Origin: Pseudomonadota bacterium
Lineage (GTDB): Bacteria > Pseudomonadota > Gammaproteobacteria > Xanthomonadales > Xanthomonadaceae
Direction: 5' to 3'
Assembly (NCBI GenBank): GCA_023386795.1
Contig: JAEWJB010000099.1
Span: 1-19,500, forward strand
Length of the DNA: 19,500 nucleotides
Shown in pieces: positions 1 to 7,621 of this stretch (position 1 is the first letter of the stretch; each line of letters opens with the position of its first letter). Position numbers and translations under genes: made by a program. Under the pieces are notes generated by a model that searched no databases, had not been told where the DNA came from, and worked only from the letters and a program-made list of their open reading frames with translations.

Positions 1-18
1 GGGCCGGGGGAGTACACC

Positions 19-864
19 ATGACGACCGCATTGAAAGGCTTCGGTCTGGGCCTGCGCGCCCAGCACTACGACGCATTGCTGGCCGGCCAGGCCGACGTGG
101 ATTGGCTGGAGATCATCAGCGAGAACTACATGGTGCGCGGCGGCCGGCCGCTGTACATGCTCGACCGTATCGCCGAGCGATACCCATTGGTGATGCATGG
201 CGTGTCGCTCGACATCGGCGGGCGCGATCCGCTCGATCGCGACTACCTGCGCGCGCTGTCCGCGCTGGCGCGACGTGTGCGCCCGCACCGGATCTCCGAC
301 CACTTGTGCTGGACGCGCCATGAAGGCGTGCAGATGCACGACCTGCTGCCGCTGCCGCAGAACGAGGACACGGTGCGCCATGTCGCCGCACGCGTGCGCC
401 ACGTACAGGACGTGCTCGGCCGCCAGTTCCTGCTGGAGAACGTGTCCAGCTACTTCCGCCATGCGGACGATACATTGGACGAAGCGGATTTTCTGGCAGC
501 CATCGTGGCCGAATCCGGGTGCGGCCTGCTGCTCGACGTGAACAATGTCTACGTCAATGCATGCAACCACGGTTTCGACGCGCACGCGTTCCTGCGCCGC
601 TTGCCGTCGCATGCGGTCTTGCAGATCCATCTGGCCGGCCACAGCCAGGATGCACTGGGCAGCGGCCTGCTCGTCGATACGCACGATGCGCCGGTTTGCG
701 CCGACGTGTGGTCCCTTTATGCCGACGCCGTGCAGCTGTTTGGCGCGGTGCCGTCGATGATCGAACGCGATGACGACATCCCGCCGCTGGAAACCCTGGT
801 GGTGGAACTCGATATCGCGCGCCGCGTGACGGTCGAGGCGCTGAAGCCGGCGAGGGCGGCATGA
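19..864 (+). CDS. bufB: MNIO family iron enzyme (DUF692), bufferin-maturation enzyme BufB
   Basis: This is a 281-aa DUF692/MNIO protein. Family members are TIM-barrel multinuclear iron oxygenases that modify cysteines of a partner peptide. In bufferin systems the product is a periplasmic copper-binding peptide. Visible candidate metal ligands are H60, D94-H95, E140-N141, D173/N175-N176, H184, H204/H208, D220/H222-D223 and E249, in the order expected for the family. The start at 19 follows a GGGGGAG Shine-Dalgarno-like stretch at 6-12. The stop overlaps the ATG of the next gene by 4 nt (ATGA), so the two are probably translationally coupled. The precursor gene (bufA, DUF2282 type) normally lies immediately upstream and would be just outside the window. 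The family call is firm. The copper role is inferred from the gene set BufB-BufC-DoxX, not from the substrate, which is not visible. Confidence 0.93.
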   Translation: MTTALKGFGLGLRAQHYDALLAGQADVDWLEIISENYMVRGGRPLYMLDRIAERYPLVMHGVSLDIGGRDPLDRDYLRALSALARRVRPHRISDHLCWTRHEGVQMHDLLPLPQNEDTVRHVAARVRHVQDVLGRQFLLENVSSYFRHADDTLDEADFLAAIVAESGCGLLLDVNNVYVNACNHGFDAHAFLRRLPSHAVLQIHLAGHSQDALGSGLLVDTHDAPVCADVWSLYADAVQLFGAVPSMIERDDDIPPLETLVVELDIARRVTVEALKPARAA

Positions 865-1649
865 ACGCGATCTGTGCGCACGCCTCGATGCAGGCATGGC
901 TGCTACAGGGCATGCCGGGCATGGCCCAACGCATTGACGGACGCGACGCCACCGAGCGCGCCCATCGCTTGCGGATCTACGCCGATGCCTATCGCCTGCG
1001 TCTGGTGCAGGTATTGGCAGAGGACTACCCGGCCCTGCGCGCGGCGCTCGGTGCCGAAGCGTTCGGCCGCCTGTGCACGCGTTATGTGTACGCGCATCCC
1101 TCGCGCCATCCTTCGGTGCGCTGGTTCGGTGCCGGCCTGGCTGCCTGGTTGCGCGACACCGGGCAACCCGAAGCCCGCGTGGCCTTGGCGCGATTCGAGT
1201 GGGCGCAGGGCGAACTGTTCGACGCCCCCGACGTTTCGCCCTGTGACGTCTCCGCCCTGCAGGCGGTGCCCGCCGACGCCTGGCCTTCGTTGCGGCTGGC
1301 GCTTGTCCCCGCCCTGCGGTTGCTCGACGACGTGGGCAATGCGCCGGACCGCGCCGTGGCCGTGGCCGAAGGCCATGCACCCCCGCGGTGGCGCCGCCGG
1401 CGCACGACATGGCTGCTGTGGCGGCAGGACCTTGACGTGCATTGGCGCGCGTTGCCTGGCGACGAAGCGCGCGCGCTGGCCGGCGTTGCCGCAGGCGCCA
1501 CGTTCGCCGACTGGTGCGGCGGCCTGGGCGGCCCACAGCCGGCCTGGCGCGCTGCCGGGCTGCTGAAGCGTTGGTTGGCCGACGGGCTCATCGCCGACAT
1601 CCGCACCGATGTCCCAACGCGTGACCTTCCCCTTTTCGACTCTCCTTGA
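861..1649 (+). CDS. bufC: DUF2063 family protein, MNIO partner BufC
   Basis: This 262-aa protein has an N-terminal DUF2063 ('putative DNA-binding') domain over about residues 8-100. It carries the family pattern of a short helix, then RLRIYADAYRLRLVQVL, then DYPALRAALG. In MNIO systems this protein pairs with the DUF692 enzyme and is thought to recognise or present the precursor peptide, so the historical 'DNA-binding' label is probably misleading. Its ATG overlaps the stop of bufB (ATGA at 861-864). The C-terminal part (about 100-262) is rich in Arg, Ala and Trp and less conserved. Gene order and overlap make co-function with bufB very likely. Which peptide it binds cannot be told from this window. 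Confidence 0.88.
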   Translation: MNAICAHASMQAWLLQGMPGMAQRIDGRDATERAHRLRIYADAYRLRLVQVLAEDYPALRAALGAEAFGRLCTRYVYAHPSRHPSVRWFGAGLAAWLRDTGQPEARVALARFEWAQGELFDAPDVSPCDVSALQAVPADAWPSLRLALVPALRLLDDVGNAPDRAVAVAEGHAPPRWRRRRTTWLLWRQDLDVHWRALPGDEARALAGVAAGATFADWCGGLGGPQPAWRAAGLLKRWLADGLIADIRTDVPTRDLPLFDSP

Positions 1650-1657
1650 GGCCTCCC

Positions 1658-2149
1658 ATGCGATCCACTTCCCTTCCGCTCCCCGAACGCCTGCTGGCGC
1701 GCCTGGATGCGCTGTCCTGGTCCGGCCCGCTGCTCGTGCGCTGCGTCTTCGGCTACTTCTGGCTGGAGACCGGCTGGGCCAAGCTGCACAACCTGGCGTT
1801 CTTCAGCAGCCGCTTCGTCGAATGGGGCATTCCGTGGCCGACATTCAATGCGGCCCTCAGTGCCGGCACCGAGTTTGTCGGCGGCTTGCTGATGATCCTC
1901 GGACTCGGCACGCGGCTGGTGATGATCCCGATGATCTTCAACATGCTGGTCGCGCTGGCCGTGGTGGTGTTGCCGCAGATCAGCACGCTGGACGAATTCG
2001 TCGAACTCGACGAAGTGCTCTATGCCGCGGTATTCACCTGGCTGCTGGTGGCGGGCCCGGGCGCGGCCAGCCTCGATGCCTGGATTGCCCGGCGCCGGCT
2101 GGCGCGTGCAGTGGATCGCGAAGTCGCCTGCCGGCTGGAGAAAGCCTGA
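1658..2149 (+). CDS. DoxX family membrane protein of the bufferin operon
   Basis: This is a 163-aa integral membrane protein of the DoxX family. It has four predicted hydrophobic segments (about residues 22-37, 66-83, 86-106 and 118-133). The first carries the typical GYFWLETGWAKL motif. I chose the ATG at 1658, preceded by TGAGG (1647-1651) that overlaps the bufC stop; an in-frame TTG at 1646 is less likely. DoxX proteins are the usual last gene of DUF2282-DUF692-DUF2063-DoxX operons (for example the gold- and copper-induced gig operon of Caulobacter). Their exact role is not settled; redox or quinone-linked functions have been proposed. It sits 8 nt after bufC and ends just before a strong hairpin, which suggests the end of the transcript. 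Confidence 0.87.
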   Translation: MRSTSLPLPERLLARLDALSWSGPLLVRCVFGYFWLETGWAKLHNLAFFSSRFVEWGIPWPTFNAALSAGTEFVGGLLMILGLGTRLVMIPMIFNMLVALAVVVLPQISTLDEFVELDEVLYAAVFTWLLVAGPGAASLDAWIARRRLARAVDREVACRLEKA

Positions 2150-2152
2150 AGT

Positions 2153-2179
2153 GCAAGGCCGGCGTATTGCCGGCCTTGC
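2153..2179. terminator. Bidirectional hairpin between convergent genes
   Basis: A perfect 11-bp inverted repeat (GCAAGGCCGGC at 2153-2163 and its complement at 2169-2179) encloses a 5-nt loop. It lies between the stop of the DoxX gene (2149) and the stop of the AIM24-like gene (2188). Its position and symmetry fit a shared factor-independent terminator. No clear T-run follows on either strand, so efficiency is uncertain. Confidence 0.7.
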
Positions 2180-2187
2180 GAGCCCGC

Positions 2188-3198
2188 TCAGAAGTTGTTG
2201 TCGCCGTCGAGGATGCGGCCCAGCCCCCCGAGCACGGAACCCTCGCCACGCGCCTGGCCACCGGCTTGCGGTGCGGCCTGCAGCATGCGCCCGGCCAGGC
2301 GCGAGAACGGCAGCGATTGCAGCCACACCTTGCCCGGACCGGTCAGCGTGGCGAGGAACACGCCTTCGCCACCGAAGAACATGCTCTTCAGGCCGGCCAC
2401 GCGGCGCACGTCCATGTCGATGCTGCCGTGGTAGGCGACCACGCAGCCGGTATCCACATCGATGCGCTCGCCGGCGGCCAGCTCGCGCTCCACCACCGTG
2501 CCGCCGGCATGCACGAACACCCAGCCGTCGCCCTCCAGCTTCTGCATGATGAAGCCCTCGCCGCCGAACAGGCCGGTGAGGATCTTGCGCTGGAACGCGA
2601 TGCCCAGCGAAACGCCACGCGCGCCGGCCAGGAAGCTGTCCTTCTGGCAGATCAACCGGCCGCCGTGGTCGGAGAGCTTCATCGCCAGCACGGTGCCGGG
2701 GTAGGGTGCGGCGAAGGCTACCTTGGCCTTGCCACTGCCCGAATGCGTGTAGACCGTGGTGAACAGGCTCTCGCCGGTGACCACGCGCCGGCCGGCCGCG
2801 AACAGCTTGTCAATCAACCCGCCACCCTGGCCGCTGTGCGAGCCGTCGCCGAACACCGTGTCCATCTGCACGGCGGCGTCCTTGTACATGAGCGCACCGG
2901 CCTCGGCCACGGCGCTCTCGCCCGGGTCCAGCTCCACTTCCACGAACTGCATGTCGTTGCCGATGATGCGGAAGTCGATGTCGTCCGAACGCCCGCCACC
3001 GGGCAGCGGCGGCGGGGGCGCCACGCCCGGGCCATTGCTGGAAAGCTCGGCCAGGCCGGCGGCGGGCTTCCAGCCTTCCAGGCCTTCGCGCCACGCCATC
3101 GCCTGCGGCGTGTTGCGGACGAACTGCCGGGCCGCTGCCTCGTCCATCGGGCCGACCCGGTCCGAACGGCCGGGAATATGGAAATACCACTGCGCCAT
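2188..3198 (-). CDS. GYF_2 domain + AIM24/TIGR00266 family protein
   Basis: This 336-aa protein has two parts. Residues 1-50 form a GYF_2 (DUF4339) domain (starting MAQWYFHIPG, then GPMDEAAARQFV and WREGLEGWKPA). A proline- and glycine-rich linker follows at about 51-70. Residues from about 73 to 310 match the AIM24/TIGR00266 (DUF124) beta-sandwich family, with a typical FRIIGNDMQFVEVEL start and repeated glycine-rich turns. The C-terminal tail is Gly/Gln-rich. No signal peptide is seen, so it is probably cytosolic. AIM24-like proteins are widespread and of unclear function in bacteria; GYF_2 domains are thought to bind proline-rich segments or act at membranes. The start is supported by an excellent Shine-Dalgarno. 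It is transcribed alone, divergent from the TonB receptor and convergent with the buf operon. Confidence 0.9.
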   Translation of the reverse strand: MAQWYFHIPGRSDRVGPMDEAAARQFVRNTPQAMAWREGLEGWKPAAGLAELSSNGPGVAPPPPLPGGGRSDDIDFRIIGNDMQFVEVELDPGESAVAEAGALMYKDAAVQMDTVFGDGSHSGQGGGLIDKLFAAGRRVVTGESLFTTVYTHSGSGKAKVAFAAPYPGTVLAMKLSDHGGRLICQKDSFLAGARGVSLGIAFQRKILTGLFGGEGFIMQKLEGDGWVFVHAGGTVVERELAAGERIDVDTGCVVAYHGSIDMDVRRVAGLKSMFFGGEGVFLATLTGPGKVWLQSLPFSRLAGRMLQAAPQAGGQARGEGSVLGGLGRILDGDNNF

Positions 3199-3412
3199 GG
3201 GAACTCCTCCTGGTGGATGGGCGAGTCTATGTCGCCCGCCGTGGCGCCGGTCACCTGCCGCAGGTCATGCGCCGACGGTGCCTCGGGGCCTCGTTCAGAT
3301 TTGCCGCTCGCGGCGCGCGGTGTCACCCTTTGCGATGTCGTGTGCTGTATTGCAACATTTCCGTGCTAGGCGGCCTGTCGCCGCTAGTCCACCACCCGAG
3401 AGAGCCTTCGCC
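3199..3412. promoter_or_regulatory. Divergent intergenic region (AIM24-like gene / TonB receptor)
   Basis: This 214-bp gap must hold the promoters of both neighbours. The AT-richer part at about 3325-3365 is the best place for the receptor promoter. TTGCGA (3330-3335) with a 17-nt spacer to CAACAT (3353-3358) is a weak sigma70-like pair. I see no convincing Fur box or other named operator by eye. A purine stretch (GAGAGAG near 3399-3403) can serve as the receptor's ribosome binding site. Confidence 0.35.
3204..3211 (-). promoter_or_regulatory. Strong ribosome binding site of the AIM24-like gene
   Basis: Read on the minus strand this is AGGAGGAG, ending 5 nt before the ATG at 3198. It is a near-perfect anti-16S match and fixes the start of the gene. 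Confidence 0.85.
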
Positions 3413-5710
3413 ATGTCCCCGACCCGTGCCCGCGGCCGATTGCCGGCCGCGCATCCGCTTGTCATCGCCCTTGCCACCCTGCTTCCCGCTGCCCCGGCCT
3501 TCGCCCAGGAGCCGGCAGCCACCACCGAGGGCGCCAAGGCGCCGGCCGTGCTGGACACGCTGCAGGTCACCGCGCAGCGCCGCGTGGAGAACGCGAAGGA
3601 CGTGCCGGTCTCCATCACCACGGTCAGTGGCGAGAAGCTCGATGTCCTGGGCTCGGCCGGCGACGACATCCGTTTCCTCTCCTCGCGCCTGCCCAGCCTG
3701 AACATTGAATCGTCCTACGGCCGTGCATTCCCGCGCTTCTATATCCGCGGCCTGGGCAATACGGATTTCGATCTCAACGCCTCCCAGCCGGTCTCGCTGG
3801 TGTACGACGACGTAGTGCAGGAGAGCCCGCTGCTGAAGGGCTTCCCGGTGTTCGACCTGGCTGGCATCGAGCTGCTGCGGGGTCCGCAGGGCACGCTGTT
3901 CGGCCGCAACACCCCGGCTGGCGTGGTCAAGTTCGATTCGGCGCGGCCCTCGCAGGACGCCGATGGCTACGTGAAGCTCTCCTACGGCACCTATGACACC
4001 TGGAATTTCCAGGGCGCGTACGGCGGCCCGCTGACCAGCCGCTGGTCGGCTCGCGTGTCGGCGCTGTACCAGCGGCGCGACGACTGGGTGACCAACACCC
4101 ACGACGGCCCCAACGACGGCTTCGAAGGCTATGACGAAGCCGCCGGACGCGTGCAGTTCCTCTATGAAGGCGACGACTTCGAGGCGCTGTTCAACCTGCA
4201 CAAGCGCAAGCTCAACGGCACCGCGCGCCTGTTCCGTGCCAACATCATTCAGAAGGGCAGCAACGCGCTGGTCACCGATTTCGACCGCGACGAAGTGGCC
4301 AACGACGGCGTCAACTTCTCCGACCTGGAGACCTGGGGCGGCAGTGCCCGCCTGAAGTGGAACCTTGGCCAGGTGACGCTGTATTCGATCACCGGCTACG
4401 AGACGGCCGAATCGCTCAACCGCGGCGACATCGACGGTGGCTACGGCGCCAGCTTCCTCGGCCCGGGCAACTATGGCCCCGGCGAGATTCCGTTCGCGTC
4501 CGAATCGGCCGACGGGCTTCCCGACCATCGCCAGTGGACGCAGGAATTCCGCGTCGAATCCAATGAATGGGGCCGCTTCGACTGGCAGGCCGGCCTGTTC
4601 TACTTCGATGAAGACGTCACCATCGACAGCTTCAACTATGACTCGCTGACGCCGGGCAATCCGCAGGCCGGCCATGCCGTACAGCAGCAGCGCAACAAGG
4701 CGTGGGCGGCCTTCGTCTCCGGCGATTTCGACGTCACCGACCGCTTCAAGCTGCGCGGCGGCCTGCGCTACACGCAGGACAAGAAGGACTTCAGCGCCAG
4801 TGTGCTGGAAGCGGCGCCGTTCGGCGCCCCCGTGGGCGGGCCCTACGTCGTGCACACCGATGTCGACGACGTCAGCTGGGACCTGAGCGGCACCTACGCG
4901 CTGACCCCGGACGTGAACCTCTATGGCCGCGTGGCCAAGGGCTTCCGCGCACCGTCGATCCAGGGCCGGCTGCTGTTCGCCTCGGCCACCGCCCCGAACG
5001 GCGGCGTGTCCACCGCCGACTCGGAGAAGGTCATTTCCTATGAGATTGGCATCAAGGCCGACCTGTTCGACAAGCGCGCCCGTCTGGGCTTCGACATCTT
5101 CCGCTATGACGTGGATGGCCAGCAGCTGATCGCCGTCGGTGGCGCGTCCAACACCGCCACGCTGCTCAATGCCGACAAGACCATCGGCCAGGGCGCGGAG
5201 CTGGATTTCGAGGCCTACGTCACCGACAACCTGCTGGTCACGCTGGGCAGCAGCTACAACGACACCGAGATCAAGGACCCGAACCTGGCGGTGGCGATCT
5301 GCGGCGGCGGCTGCACCATCACCGACCCGACCACGGTCATCAACGGGGGCACCTATGCGCTGGTCAACGGCAACCCGCTGCCGCAGGCGCCGAAGTGGAT
5401 CCATAACGTGACCGCGCGCCTGGGCTTCCCGATGGCCAACGGCAACGAGATCTACGTGTACACCGATTGGGCGTATCGCAGCCCGGTGAACTTCTTCCTG
5501 TACGAGTCGCCGGAGTTCCGCAGCCGCAGCTCGCTGGAGGGTGGCCTGCGGGTGGGCTACAACTGGAGCTACGGCCTGTACGACGTGGCGGTGTTCGGCC
5601 GCAACCTTACCGACCAGACCCGCGTCGTGGGGGCGATCGACTTCAACAACCTCACCGGCTTCCTTAACGAGCCGCGTACCTTCGGCGTGGAGTTCACCGC
5701 GAAGTTCTGA
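3413..5710 (+). CDS. TonB-dependent outer-membrane receptor
   Basis: This is a 765-aa TonB-dependent receptor. Residues 1-31 form a signal peptide ending APAFA before QEP. A TonB-box-like segment, LDTLQVTAQRR, is at about 47-57. The plug domain follows at about 60-175, with PVSITTVSGE, FYIRGLGNTD, VYDDV and the hallmark LLRGPQGTLFGRNTPAGVV. The remainder is a 22-strand barrel rich in alternating aromatic strands, ending in a terminal Phe (EFTAKF) as outer-membrane proteins do. The ATG at 3413 was chosen because upstream codons in the same open frame overlap the divergent promoter region and lack a leader. No adjacent ABC importer, sigma/anti-sigma pair or catabolic gene reveals the ligand. 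It resembles the iron-complex/CirA-type subgroup common in Xanthomonadaceae and sphingomonads. Substrate unknown. Confidence 0.93.
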   Translation: MSPTRARGRLPAAHPLVIALATLLPAAPAFAQEPAATTEGAKAPAVLDTLQVTAQRRVENAKDVPVSITTVSGEKLDVLGSAGDDIRFLSSRLPSLNIESSYGRAFPRFYIRGLGNTDFDLNASQPVSLVYDDVVQESPLLKGFPVFDLAGIELLRGPQGTLFGRNTPAGVVKFDSARPSQDADGYVKLSYGTYDTWNFQGAYGGPLTSRWSARVSALYQRRDDWVTNTHDGPNDGFEGYDEAAGRVQFLYEGDDFEALFNLHKRKLNGTARLFRANIIQKGSNALVTDFDRDEVANDGVNFSDLETWGGSARLKWNLGQVTLYSITGYETAESLNRGDIDGGYGASFLGPGNYGPGEIPFASESADGLPDHRQWTQEFRVESNEWGRFDWQAGLFYFDEDVTIDSFNYDSLTPGNPQAGHAVQQQRNKAWAAFVSGDFDVTDRFKLRGGLRYTQDKKDFSASVLEAAPFGAPVGGPYVVHTDVDDVSWDLSGTYALTPDVNLYGRVAKGFRAPSIQGRLLFASATAPNGGVSTADSEKVISYEIGIKADLFDKRARLGFDIFRYDVDGQQLIAVGGASNTATLLNADKTIGQGAELDFEAYVTDNLLVTLGSSYNDTEIKDPNLAVAICGGGCTITDPTTVINGGTYALVNGNPLPQAPKWIHNVTARLGFPMANGNEIYVYTDWAYRSPVNFFLYESPEFRSRSSLEGGLRVGYNWSYGLYDVAVFGRNLTDQTRVVGAIDFNNLTGFLNEPRTFGVEFTAKF

Positions 5711-5712
5711 TC

Positions 5713-5732
5713 GGGCCGGCGCAGGGCGGCCC
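5713..5732 (+). terminator. Possible terminator after the TonB receptor
   Basis: A 6-bp perfect inverted repeat (GGGCCG / CGGCCC) with an 8-nt loop begins 3 nt after the receptor stop codon. It has no T-run and lies in very GC-rich sequence, so it may be incidental. Confidence 0.3.
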
Positions 5733-5788
5733 GCCGCGGCATCGCCGGGGTGGGCCGTTCCTGCCTGCGCGAAAGCGCATTGGATTTG

Positions 5789-5800
5789 TCGAATATTCGA
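5789..5800. promoter_or_regulatory. 12-bp perfect palindrome upstream of the metzincin gene
   Basis: TCGAATATTCGA is a perfect palindrome in the 144-bp gap before the protease gene, 54 nt from its ATG, and is AT-rich against a strongly GC-rich background. Its position fits an operator or part of a promoter. No regulator that would bind it is recognisable in the window. Confidence 0.35.
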
Positions 5801-5854
5801 ACGGGGGATGCCTGATGAGAATCGTCGGCCATCCGATTCTTCTCCCGTCCGAAC

Positions 5855-7621
5855 ATGCGCACGTCACTCCTGACCCTTTCCGTCCTCGGCCTTCTGTCGC
5901 TCCCGTTGGTGAGCCAGGGCCAAGCCAGCGGCGCGTTGACGCTGTCCCCGTTGGGCAACCAGAAGTCCGGCCAGATGCCTTCCGGCGTTGCACGCCTCAC
6001 CTTTGCCCTGCGCGATGGCGATTGGCTGGAGAAGCTGGCGCTTCCCGCGCGACCGCTGCACGGCCAGGTAGTGGAGATCAGGAACACCGCCCGCTACACC
6101 GCGCTGCTGGAGCTCGCCGCGACGGAATTGGGACCGGGCCAGCTGGAAATTCGCACGGGTGACGTGCGTCGCTTTGTCTACGATGCCGGCCGGTCGCAAT
6201 GGCTCGCGACCGGCGACGGTGTGGTCGAAGCCGCGCCGGAGGCGATGCAGCGTACGGCAAGCGCGTATGTCCGAAAGGTCGTGCTCAAGGATGGCGCCTG
6301 GGCGCCCGAGGTCGCACTGCCGGCCGAAGGCCAGGAGGGCGAATTCATCGTTGTGTCTTCGCAGGCGACCTGGCCGAGCCTGGTCCGCGGCGGTGTGCTG
6401 TTCAACTCCACCTTCCGCGTCGAGAAGGGCGATCAGTACACCTTCGTGTTCAGTGCGGCGCACGGCAAGTGGCTGCCCCGGGCGGTGCCCGAGCGGACGC
6501 TGCCGCTGCAGGCGGCAATACCCGTGCCGACCTCGCCACGCATGCGGCTGCGCCTGCATGACGGCGCATGGTTGCGCCACGTCTCACTTCCGGCCAGCGC
6601 CGGCGACCGTGATCGCATCGTGGTCGAATCGACCGCGACCTGGGACAGCCAGGTCCAGGTGCCCGGGGGAGAGGCACTGGGTCCGCTGACGCTGCGCGCG
6701 GGTGACCGCTATGAGTTCATGTACGTCGCCGACGACGCGCGCTGGGTGCTGATGAGCCACCCGGAGCGTCGGCTGGAGGCGCGCGATCTGGCGGGCGGCC
6801 GCGTGCCCGCCCTGACTTCGCCCCGGACCCGGATCATGCTCGCGGACGGGAACTGGCAGCGTGAGCTCGTACTCCCCGCACCCGTGGCGGGCGCGGAGAT
6901 CGTGATCGATATCCAGGCCACTTATCCGGTCGACGTGATACTCGATGGTGTTCGCCGCGAGAAGATCGAACGAGGCGAGCGGGTCACTTTCGCGCCGGGC
7001 ACCGATGGCCGATGGCAGCGAACGACCTCCACCCTCGACCTGCTCGCGTTGTACAGCGGGAAGCTGGCTGCAAGCATTGGCGAATCGGCTGCGCGTGCGC
7101 ACCTGGTCGAATCATTGGCGATTACCAACGACACGCTGGAGAACTCGGGCGCCAATTTCAGGGTGAGGATGGTGGATATCCGTCGCCTGGATACGCCCGA
7201 TAGCTGGGCGCTGCTGGCAGACGCACTCTCGCAGATTCGCGACGAAAAGCGCGTGCAGGCCTGGCGGGACGAGACGCGCGCGGACATGGTGTACTACCTG
7301 GGCACGGAAACAGGCTGCGGCTTGGCCTTCTCGCGTGCATCGAACGAAAATGCCTATGCAACCGAAGCCTTCGGCCAGTGTGGCAGCACCGTCATGCGGC
7401 ATGAGCTGGGGCATGTGATCGCGCTGAACCATGTCAACGCCACCGCCTACTGGAAGGGCTATCCGCTGGCTCAGACGGTGATGAACGGAAACGCCATCCC
7501 GTTGTACAGCACGCCCTTGCGCTTCACGCCCGACCTTGGAATCCGCGCCGGCATCGCCGACGAGTACGACGCAGTACGCGCGTTGAACGAGCGCTCGCCG
7601 ATCGTGGCGGCATACCGATGA
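5855..7621 (+). CDS. Secreted reprolysin-like metzincin with four tandem N-terminal modules
   Basis: This is a 588-aa exported zinc metallopeptidase. Residues 1-25 look like a Sec signal peptide (MRTSLLTLSVLGLLSLPLVS, then QGQA). Residues 47-393 hold four tandem ~91-aa modules. The C-terminal peptidase domain begins near 393 with DLLALYSGKLAA. It carries the zinc site HELGHVIALNH (H516, E517, H520, H526), in which Ala replaces the usual metzincin Gly before the third His. A Met-turn candidate, TVMNGN, has M543. The tail RALNERSPIVAAYR resembles the end of M12B/M72 reprolysin-like bacterial proteases. C488 and C509 may form a disulfide. A classical propeptide with a cysteine switch is absent. 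The ATG at 5855 has no clear Shine-Dalgarno but gives the leader; other nearby ATGs are out of frame. It overlaps the following lipoprotein gene by 4 nt. The substrate is unknown. Confidence 0.87.
   Translation: MRTSLLTLSVLGLLSLPLVSQGQASGALTLSPLGNQKSGQMPSGVARLTFALRDGDWLEKLALPARPLHGQVVEIRNTARYTALLELAATELGPGQLEIRTGDVRRFVYDAGRSQWLATGDGVVEAAPEAMQRTASAYVRKVVLKDGAWAPEVALPAEGQEGEFIVVSSQATWPSLVRGGVLFNSTFRVEKGDQYTFVFSAAHGKWLPRAVPERTLPLQAAIPVPTSPRMRLRLHDGAWLRHVSLPASAGDRDRIVVESTATWDSQVQVPGGEALGPLTLRAGDRYEFMYVADDARWVLMSHPERRLEARDLAGGRVPALTSPRTRIMLADGNWQRELVLPAPVAGAEIVIDIQATYPVDVILDGVRREKIERGERVTFAPGTDGRWQRTTSTLDLLALYSGKLAASIGESAARAHLVESLAITNDTLENSGANFRVRMVDIRRLDTPDSWALLADALSQIRDEKRVQAWRDETRADMVYYLGTETGCGLAFSRASNENAYATEAFGQCGSTVMRHELGHVIALNHVNATAYWKGYPLAQTVMNGNAIPLYSTPLRFTPDLGIRAGIADEYDAVRALNERSPIVAAYR
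5993..7033 (+). repeat. Four tandem ~91-residue protein modules (DGxW...GDxYxF...W)
   Basis: Four diverged copies lie within the metzincin. Each starts with an L-x-DG-x-W element (DGDW 54-57, DGAW 146-149, DGAW 236-239, DGNW 331-334). A leucine-proline strand, an I/V-rich strand and a T/S-x-A-T-W or ATY element follow. Each then has a GD-x-Y-x-F strand (at about 102, 192, 283 and a weaker GERVTF at 374) and a closing Trp (116, 206, 297, 387). The spacing of the closing Trp is 90, 91 and 90 residues. Copies are similar in protein but not in DNA, so the duplication is old. I do not recognise the fold; it looks all-beta. Confidence 0.8.

Noticed and set aside
1082..2326. A 414-codon minus-strand frame over bufC and the DoxX gene
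   Set aside because: Antisense shadow; low-complexity Arg/Ala/Gln composition and no domain.
3350..3358. TTGCAACAT as a possible operator
   Set aside because: Only the central six bases are symmetric, so there is no real palindrome.
2756..3412. An open extension ahead of the TonB receptor on the plus strand
   Set aside because: It is antisense to the AIM24-like gene and crosses the promoter region. The signal peptide begins at 3413.
3323..5404. Long open frame (693 codons) antisense to the TonB receptor
   Set aside because: Composition is that of a GC-rich shadow frame; no motif, leader or ribosome binding site.
5815..6162. Plus-strand frame starting at ATG 5815, before the protease ATG
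   Set aside because: Out of frame with the protease and without domain or leader; the signal peptide starts at 5855.
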